From contig JAGCFN010000064.1 of NCBI GenBank assembly GCA_017650085.1, positions 1-45,745 on the forward strand: a stretch of DNA of 45,745 bases, read 5' to 3'. Below are positions 16,708 through 24,300 of this stretch, in pieces (the stretch's first letter is position 1; every line of letters starts with the position of its first letter). A model generated the notes under the pieces. It was given only the letters and a program-made list of their open reading frames with translations. It was not told the DNA's origin and ran no database searches. The position numbers and the translations under genes are program-made. The DNA comes from Bacteroidaceae bacterium. GTDB lineage: Bacteria; Bacteroidota; Bacteroidia; Bacteroidales; Bacteroidaceae.

Positions 16708-16839
16708 CGAAAACGTGGCACGTGAAGTTCGCCAACGTCACACTAGTAAATGGCAAACGTCACACGTGAAGTTTGCAATCATCACACTAGATGTTTGCAA
16801 TCGTAACACTATACGTTGGGAATTATAACACGCTAAATC
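16708..16839 (+). repeat. 22-bp repeat array 3 (6 units), in a 311-bp gap
   Basis: Units start at 16708, 16730, 16752, 16774, 16796 and 16818. Unit 3 with the first bases of unit 4 is a near-perfect 24-bp dyad (GCAAACGTCAC... to ...GTGAAGTTTGC). The variable halves include ACTAGTAAAT, ACGTGAAGTT, ACTAGATGTT and ACTATACGTT. The array starts 33 bp after the AraC-family stop. The rest of the gap (16840-16985) holds the promoter of the next gene; nothing else was seen. Confidence 0.9.
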
Positions 16840-16900
16840 AGGTTTCGTCATCTTCCATTTGTGTCGCAAAAGCGCGTCATTCTTCCCGTTCAAGCAAAAA

Positions 16901-16945
16901 AAAGTGCAAAGAAAGTGCAACCTATCAAAAAAAATGCTAACTTTG
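16901..16945 (+). promoter_or_regulatory. Promoter region of the CotH-domain gene
   Basis: TAACTTTG (16938-16945) is an exact TAnnTTTG box, 40 bp before the ATG. Upstream, AAAGTGCAA occurs twice (16901-16909 and 16912-16920), 11 bp apart and in the -33 region. This may be an activator site. Confidence 0.5.
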
Positions 16946-16985
16946 CCCCGCTTTATGTGCACAAATTTGCACGCGAGCTTGACAA

Positions 16986-19900
16986 ATGACGCAATTTAAC
17001 ATGATAAGACTGATGACTCGCAGGCTCATGCTCCTGCTCACGATCCTGCTGACTCCAACCATACTCCAGGCATACGATCCGGCTGTGGACCAACTCCTTT
17101 CCGGATCCATGATATACTCTGGAAATGAGACGAAGGCTGCCTTGGCTTTCGATGGAAACGCGACAACCTATTACAGCACAAGTTCGAGCGCTTTCCAATG
17201 GGTTGGTCTCGACTTGGGAGAACCCCATGTCATCACTCGCATCCTCTACACTCCTGCACCAGGTTCTCAAGGTGCTGACCGCATGTTGCTCAGCCTTTTC
17301 GAGGGAGCCAACAGTCCTGACTTCATGGATGCGATTCCCCTCTATCTCATCAGCACCAAGCCGGGTAACGGCACGGAGACTACGGCGGAAATCAACGTGA
17401 GTCGCGGTTTCCGCTACGTTCGTTACGTAGGCAGCACAGGTTCATACTGCAACGTGGCCGAGCTTAAGTTTTATGGACATGTGGGAGAAGGCGACGACAG
17501 CCAGTTCTACCAGATAACAAACCTGCCCACACTCAGCATTCATGTGCAAAACAACATCCTTCCAATGAATCGTGGCGAGGATTTCGAGTCACAGTCAATG
17601 CTCATCTATGACGGAGGAACACTCATTCAGGAGTATCCCATCCTGTTCCGAGTTCGCGGCAACTATTCCGCTTCGCATGAAAACAAAGCCTTCCGCATGA
17701 AGTATAACGACGATAAGAGTCACCATGTAATGAGGGGAGGCAAGAACGAATCACCCACAAAAGCCAAGAAATGGGTGCTTATCAACAGCTATCGCGACAA
17801 GACCTTGATGCGAAACCCTGTTGCTTGGATGATGTCGAAGCGTGGAGAGAGGGACTTTACGCCATGGTTCCAAGTCGTGGATCTCGTTGTTAATGGCGAC
17901 TATCGAGGCACTTATACTTTGGCCGATGCAGTTTCTGTGGATGCGAGACGCATCAACATAACCGAAATGTTGGACACGGACATCGATGAGGAAAGCATAA
18001 CTGGCGGCTATCTTATCGAGTCGGATAACAATTATAGCCGTGAGACATACCATTTCCTGTCTGGTCACGGCAATCAGATGTCTGTGCATGAACCTGATGA
18101 AGACGTCATGCAACCTGAACAGTTCAACTACATCAGGAACACATGGAACAGCATGGAGAATGTCGTCTTTGGTTCGAACTATACTGACAGAGAGAGTGGA
18201 CTGCGCTCAGTTCTCGATATGGAAACATACCTCAAATGGTTCCTCATTAGTGAGTTCAATGGTAATACCGACATGATTTGTCAGGTCTTCCATTACAAAG
18301 AGCGTGGTGACGACCACTTCTATACAGGCCCTATATGGGATGCAGACCTCGCCCTCGAGAATGACCAAACCACATATCCTGCAAACGAACGCATGGATTG
18401 GACCTATAAAGTACGTCAGGCTGGCAATTACGGACAACTTGTCAGCCGTGTTCTTTCCGACCCGTCTGTCTTTGCCAACCTGCAAGAGTTGTGGGCTAAA
18501 CTTCGAAAGAAGGGCAACTTCGAGCCTGAAGATGTTGCTGCAGACGTAGATTCGCTTCGAAACGAGGTACGGGCCTCTGCCAATCTCAACTTCATACGTT
18601 GGCCTTACCTCAATCAATGGCTCTCGCTCAACCCTGCAGTTCCAGGGTCTTGGGAAGCTGAGGTTGACCGTGTTCGCGACTTCGTTCGTGACAGAGTAGC
18701 ATGGATGGACGAGATGCTTTCTTATGGAACAATCCGACAGGAGAATGGTGTCTATCAGATTGGCACAGCCCTCGATCTCTGTATCTTCAGCCAATTAGTC
18801 AACGAGAACGGTATGACAGATGCCAAGGCCGTACTTGTTGGCGACATAGATATGATGGACTATAATGATGAGTTCCATCCTATCGGATTGTCTTCTGCTG
18901 CTTTCGCAGGTAACTTCGACGGCAAAGGACACACCATTCGCAATCTCCATCTCAGTGGTGGCGATGCAGTCGGACTCTTTGCTTATGCAGGAATGTGTAC
19001 TTTGAGCAACATCGTGTTCGACGAGAGTTGCTCTGCTGAGGGCTCAAGGTACGTTGGAATGCTTGTCGGCTATGCTCGTAACGGCACAGTCAATGTGTCA
19101 GGAGTCGAGAATCACGGTTCAGTTACGGCTACGGACAGTTATGCTGGAGGCATCATCGGCTCTGGCAGACTGTTGGCGACCTTCAATTTGACTAATTGCA
19201 GCAACACAGGAACGATTACTGCTCCGACCAGTGCTGCGGCTCTTGTCGGCCCGTCTGCAGGCAAGATGACTGTGACGAACAGTTACAACATAGGTACTGT
19301 AAACGGAGCAGTTGAAGGGAAAGAGTTTGCATTTGCAACGAAGAGTCTTGTTCTCAACAATTGTTGGGACTGCACTTCCACGCAGACCAACAACATGACA
19401 CTCGCTCAAGTGGATAACGGTTACCTTTGCTACCAGCTCAACTTCAATGGTGGTGGCGACAAATGGCGCCAGAATCTTGACAATGGCAGACAGCACGACC
19501 CGTATCCTATCCTGCGAAAGACTTCAGGGACAGTTTATGAAAAGGAAGGAAGATACACCAATATAAACGCTGAGGCTTCAACCTTCCGCTACTATAAACT
19601 TGTGGTAACTTATCTGCAAGGCGGTGGAGGTTGCATACAGTTCTCTGAGTTTGACATTCTGAACGAAAGCCTCGAGGAAGTTCCTGAACTGTCTGTCTAT
19701 GCTGGAGGGCCTGAAGGATTCAACAACGAGAATTGGGAGAATGCGGCTGATAACCAGACGTACACCAAATATTGCGCTTCTTTCTCAGGTTATGCCTACT
19801 TCCTCTTCGATGCTGGCAGCGAGGTGGATCCTTATGGATATCGCATTTATACTGCTAATGACACGCAGAACAATCCTGATCGCAACCCGAGTTCCTGGAA

Positions 19901-20927
19901 ACTTTACGGCAGCAACACGCAACTTTATGATCCTGAAGACAGTGAATGGGTGCTTATTGATGAGCGCGAAGACGACTGGACGATGCAGGCTACGAACTAT
20001 ACACCTTACGACTTCTACATTCCTCATGCACTCGAATCACTCGCGTTGGACAAGCATTCGGCAATGCTCGAGGTCGGTCAGGAAGCGCAGCTGGAAGCAA
20101 TTCTCACGCCTGTCATCATGCAGAACATCGGCCTGCAATGGACTTCCACCAATGAAGATGTTGCCACAGTCGACCAGAACGGACACATCGTGGCAGTAGG
20201 TTTGGGTACGGCAGACATCATCCTTTCCGCTCCCAACTACAGTACCTTGCAGGACACTTGCAAAGTTACAGTCGTAGAAGAACTGCCAGGACACCGTTAC
20301 TATCAGTTTGCGATAGAGGCTATCCGGAATGGTGGTACCATCCAGTTCTCGGAGTTCGACCTCCTTGATGCTGATGGCAATGAGATAGATCCGCTTACTC
20401 TTTATGCTTGGACAGGGAGCTACGTCAGCAATCATCCCCAAGCAGACCTCTTCGACAACTCTCCCTACACCAAGTATTGCGGCAGTTTCAGTGTCGGCAC
20501 CACATTATATATATATGTGGATGCTGGGAGAAAGGTCACACTTTCCGGCTATCGGATAACGACTGCCAACGATACCAACAAGTATCCTGGCCGTAACCCT
20601 GCTTCGTGGTCACTCTTTGGCAGCAACACCAAGAGCGAAGTTCCTGACGATGAGGTGTGGACTCTCCTCGACCATCGCGAGAATGATAATACGCTTGGAG
20701 CTGTCAACTATACACCTTACGACTTCTTCTTCAGCTATCCTCAGCCAGTTATTCCTGGAGATGTGAATGGCGATGGAGAGGTGGACACGCTTGACTATGA
20801 GGCTCTTAAACTCTATATCGTGGGCAAACCGGTAGAGGGATTCGTCCCTGAAGCTGCCGATCTCAATGCCGATGGAAAGGTAAATGCACAAGACTTGGTG
20901 CTGCTGAGAAATATGATAATGAACTGA
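16986..20927 (+). CDS. Large secreted CotH-kinase-domain protein with GLUG, Big2, discoidin-like modules and dockerin
   Basis: This is a 1313-residue secreted modular protein. Its signal peptide could start at M1 or at the internal M6 or M10. Domains in order: F5/8-type discoidin (about 30-160); CotH-like domain (about 175-560, with FRVRGNYSASHENKAFRMKY and GPIWDADLALEND); GLUG-type repeats (about 575-790, FAGNFDGKGHTIRNLHLSGG); beta module I (867-1015); a bacterial Ig-like Big2 domain (1016-1102, LQWTSTNEDVATVDQNGHIV); beta module II (1103-1257); and a type I dockerin (1258-1313, DVNGDGEVDTLDYEALKLY and DLNADGKVNAQDLVLL). Modules I and II share TANDTxxxPxRNPxSWxLxGSNT with the next gene's product. 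CotH of Bacillus is a protein kinase; activity here is unproven. Its role at the surface is unknown. Confidence 0.92.
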   Translation: MTQFNMIRLMTRRLMLLLTILLTPTILQAYDPAVDQLLSGSMIYSGNETKAALAFDGNATTYYSTSSSAFQWVGLDLGEPHVITRILYTPAPGSQGADRMLLSLFEGANSPDFMDAIPLYLISTKPGNGTETTAEINVSRGFRYVRYVGSTGSYCNVAELKFYGHVGEGDDSQFYQITNLPTLSIHVQNNILPMNRGEDFESQSMLIYDGGTLIQEYPILFRVRGNYSASHENKAFRMKYNDDKSHHVMRGGKNESPTKAKKWVLINSYRDKTLMRNPVAWMMSKRGERDFTPWFQVVDLVVNGDYRGTYTLADAVSVDARRINITEMLDTDIDEESITGGYLIESDNNYSRETYHFLSGHGNQMSVHEPDEDVMQPEQFNYIRNTWNSMENVVFGSNYTDRESGLRSVLDMETYLKWFLISEFNGNTDMICQVFHYKERGDDHFYTGPIWDADLALENDQTTYPANERMDWTYKVRQAGNYGQLVSRVLSDPSVFANLQELWAKLRKKGNFEPEDVAADVDSLRNEVRASANLNFIRWPYLNQWLSLNPAVPGSWEAEVDRVRDFVRDRVAWMDEMLSYGTIRQENGVYQIGTALDLCIFSQLVNENGMTDAKAVLVGDIDMMDYNDEFHPIGLSSAAFAGNFDGKGHTIRNLHLSGGDAVGLFAYAGMCTLSNIVFDESCSAEGSRYVGMLVGYARNGTVNVSGVENHGSVTATDSYAGGIIGSGRLLATFNLTNCSNTGTITAPTSAAALVGPSAGKMTVTNSYNIGTVNGAVEGKEFAFATKSLVLNNCWDCTSTQTNNMTLAQVDNGYLCYQLNFNGGGDKWRQNLDNGRQHDPYPILRKTSGTVYEKEGRYTNINAEASTFRYYKLVVTYLQGGGGCIQFSEFDILNESLEEVPELSVYAGGPEGFNNENWENAADNQTYTKYCASFSGYAYFLFDAGSEVDPYGYRIYTANDTQNNPDRNPSSWKLYGSNTQLYDPEDSEWVLIDEREDDWTMQATNYTPYDFYIPHALESLALDKHSAMLEVGQEAQLEAILTPVIMQNIGLQWTSTNEDVATVDQNGHIVAVGLGTADIILSAPNYSTLQDTCKVTVVEELPGHRYYQFAIEAIRNGGTIQFSEFDLLDADGNEIDPLTLYAWTGSYVSNHPQADLFDNSPYTKYCGSFSVGTTLYIYVDAGRKVTLSGYRITTANDTNKYPGRNPASWSLFGSNTKSEVPDDEVWTLLDHRENDNTLGAVNYTPYDFFFSYPQPVIPGDVNGDGEVDTLDYEALKLYIVGKPVEGFVPEAADLNADGKVNAQDLVLLRNMIMN

Positions 20928-20930
20928 CGG

Positions 20931-21106
20931 GCAAAACGTGGGCAGCGTCGTTGGCAAACGTAACACTATACAATCGCAAACGTAACACTATACAATTGCA
21001 AACGACACACTATATGATTGCAAACGACACGTGTGACGTTGAGCAATTTCGCGTGTGACGTTGACAAAGTTTCCGTGTGACGTTGAACAGCTCACCCAAT
21101 TGAACA
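20931..21106 (+). repeat. 22-bp repeat array 4 (8 units), in a 396-bp gap
   Basis: Units start at 20931 and every 22 bp to 21085. The array begins 4 bp after the CotH-protein stop. Units 2-4 are forward copies (GCAAACGTAACACTATACAA type). The unit at 21019 is a dyad centred on CACGTG. The following units carry the motif reversed (GTGTGACGTTGA at 21031, 21053 and 21075). The first and last units are degenerate. The remainder of the gap (21107-21323) is AT-rich leader with one promoter box and no other feature I can support. Confidence 0.9.
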
Positions 21107-21209
21107 AAAAAAGACCGGCAGATATACTTATTTAACCATAAGCAGTTAAAAAACGTTAAGAAACGAGAAATAAGTGTCAACGAAAGCAAAAAGACTGAAC
21201 GAAAATACT

Positions 21210-21217
21210 TATCTTTG
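21210..21217 (+). promoter_or_regulatory. -7 box for the 1713-residue protein gene
   Basis: TATCTTTG is an exact TAnnTTTG match. It implies an A-rich leader of about 100 nt ending AAACCAAACAAAA before the ATG, of the kind seen before highly expressed Bacteroidetes surface-protein genes. Confidence 0.5.
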
Positions 21218-21323
21218 CTTGCTATTTGTCACTAAAATGTGGCAGGATCCAGCAATTGCGACGTAAAAACTAGGAAAATCATATTAATTAAACCAATTTA
21301 TTAACTTCTAAAACCAAACAAAA

Positions 21324-24300
21324 ATGAAGAAAGTAATTACATCTTCACGCACTCTTTGGTTAGGCCTTCTCACTATGGTGATGATGCTTGCCAGTCAGAG
21401 TGCATTGGCGGAGTACGTTCCACTCACCGCTTTGTCTGGCCAAAACGCCTACAACAGTGGTAGCGAAGGCTTCGAAAAACTGGTTGATACCAAGGAATCA
21501 ACCAAGTGGGGCACCTGGTTCGGTCCGGAAAATGCAAGTGGTGATGAAGACGAGATGATCGCTTACATCATCGTGAAAGCTGACAAGGCAGTGGTGCCTA
21601 ACTACTACTTCCTCGTTACGGGTAACGATACAGGTAGTTTCCCTGATCGTAACTGGTCTTCTTGGAAGATTTATGGCGGTAACTTTGCCAGTGATGACTT
21701 GGCTGTTCGCGAAGGCGAAGGTTGGACACTCATCGACAATAAGGAGAGCGAACCCCTGCCACAAGCCAATTTCGGCTCTATCACCTTGGAGTTCGACTAT
21801 ACTGGTACAGAGGCTTTCCAGTATTACTGGATTGAGATTACCGAAGCTGTCGGCTACACTGGTACCGATGAGAATGAGATTTATCTGCAGATGTCTGAAT
21901 GGGGTCTCGGTTCTTATGGTGAATTCCAGAAGTACCTCAAGGACCTTGCTGACGCAGGAACTGGTCTTGACGAGCCAGTCAAACTCAATGTTCTTGAAGG
22001 AACTAAGATGACAGGTAACGAGAGCTTGCCAGACCTGTTCGACGGCGATGTAACGACCAAGTGGGGTAATGGCTTGACCAACAGAAATGAAGGTGAGACA
22101 GCTAATGGCGCATACTTCATCGTCAAGGCTTCTCGTTCTATGCTGCCCACATACTACGCTCTGACTACAGCCAACGATACTCAGCAGTATTCTGGCCGTA
22201 ACTGGAAGCAGTGGCAGATCTATGGCATGAATGCCGATAGCGATGAGGCTGTAAAGCGTGATTCTGAAGGTTGGGTTGCTCTCGACAAGAAGTACAATGT
22301 CGGCAGAGATCAACTTCCAGCAGCTAACTTCACTCAGGTCTTCTTCACCCTTTCCGAAGGAAACGAAACTGAGTACAGATACTTCAAGCTGGAGCTCGAC
22401 CAGATTATGACTAACGGCGATTACATGCAGATGGCTGAGTTCGCTTTGGGCGACCAGTACACACTTGCATTGGATTTGGCTGCTATTGCTTCGTCTGCAG
22501 AAAGTGACTTCGATCCTGACCTCTTCGCAGAGAAAGCTCAGCTCGACAAGATGGTTGAAATCATAGCAAACGTAAGGGCTTGCACCGATCCTGCACAGTT
22601 GGGTTCTCTGAGATCGGCTGTCGACAATCAGAAGCAAGTGATTGAACAGTCTGCTGCAAGCTATGCAGAACTGATCACTGCTCGCAATCAGATTGTCAAT
22701 GCCATCGATGGTGGCAAGCTTTCTGACGAAGCTGTTGCTTATCTGACAGCATGGATTAGCGAGACTGATCCTATCGCTCCCAATGAGGACTATCCTGTTG
22801 GTAACCTCGCTTACCTCAAGGCTAACCGCCAGATTACCGGTGCTGAAGCTGTGGCTGAGGCAAACCGCATCAATTCTTACCTCATCAACAACAGCGAAAC
22901 AGATCCTGCCATCTATGCTACATACGAAACAATCGTTGATGCAAACGGTTTCAACGAAGGTGAGTATGGACATGGACTTATTGATGGTGACCGTGATGGC
23001 ACCAAGTGGTGTGCAAATACCAGTCACCAGCCATGGGTTCTTGTCTTCAAGGCAGACACTCCCATCCAACCTACATACTATGGCCTTGTAACAGGTGGTG
23101 ACACCTCCAGCTATCCTGGCCGTAACTGGAAGAGTTGGAAGATTTATGGCGCCAACTTCGATGAGCCTGTAGAGCCTGTCATGATGGACGATCCGGACTT
23201 CACAAGCAAGGCTGATGCTATCCGCAACTCCGATGCTTGGGTTCTCCTCGACAACAAGGTCAATATTGGCAGCGACATTCTCCATACAGAGAGCCTGTTT
23301 GAGAGCTACCTTTATCTGTCCGAGGGTTGCGCAGTTCCTTATGAGTACTTCAAGATTGAAGTTTCTGCAGCAGGTAGCGGTGACCTCATCCAGATGAACG
23401 AGTTCACATTCTACAACACAGGTAACCTGTTCGAATATCGTGAAAGCTTCGTAGAGGAGTTTGTTGATTATGATCCAGCAGAAAGACTTGCTTATGGCGA
23501 GGACATCGATGCTTATAAAGAAAAGTTCGAAGAGCTGCAGACCACTGTCAACGCTCCCGATGTGATGAAGCTCAGGAACGAACTGACAGCTCTCCAGAGC
23601 CAGATTGAAGCATCTGCTGACAAGTACGAAGAGTACGAGGCTGTTTACGAAGAAATTCCAGGTCTCGACATTCCTTCTGAAAGCCTGACTGCTTGGCAGA
23701 CTGGTTACACCACAGAGAATGTAGCTCCCGGCAGCCTGTACATTCGTGGTACTCACGATAACATCGTTAACACAGAAACCAACTATGGTTCTCTCGATAA
23801 CGATCAGCTCCAGGCTGAGATTGATTACCTCCAGTGGATCATCAATGCAGTAGACGAAAGCAACGATTGCCACTATATCCTGCTCGGTGGTAACACAGTC
23901 AGTCAGTTTGGTGACGGCTTCTATGGTCACCTCATCGATGGTATCGCACTGAACACAACAGAAATTAATGAAGAGACAGGCGAAGAAGTTGAAGTCAAGG
24001 CTACCAAGTGGGGCGGTTCACCTGATCCCGATGGTAACACCTACATCATCTTCCGTACTCTCGACAAGACCAATCCTTTCTTCTACACGCTGACAACAGG
24101 TAACGATGCTGCTTCTTATCCTGGTCGTAACTGGGGCACTTGGTACATCTATGCCGCTAACTTCGAAGGTGACGGCGACGCCACTAAGGATGCTGAAGGA
24201 TGGGTTCTCGTTGACGCTAAGGAAGACACAGGTCAGGACCGTCTGCATCCCGTAAATGCGCAGCCTTCTTACTTCGGCTTCAGCACCGAGACCACCGAAG

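Noticed and set aside
21498..23930. An 810-codon open frame on the minus strand opposite the giant protein gene
   Set aside because: The plus-strand gene has a signal peptide, repeated domains and a dockerin. The minus frame has none, and its openness follows from the strong codon bias of the real gene.
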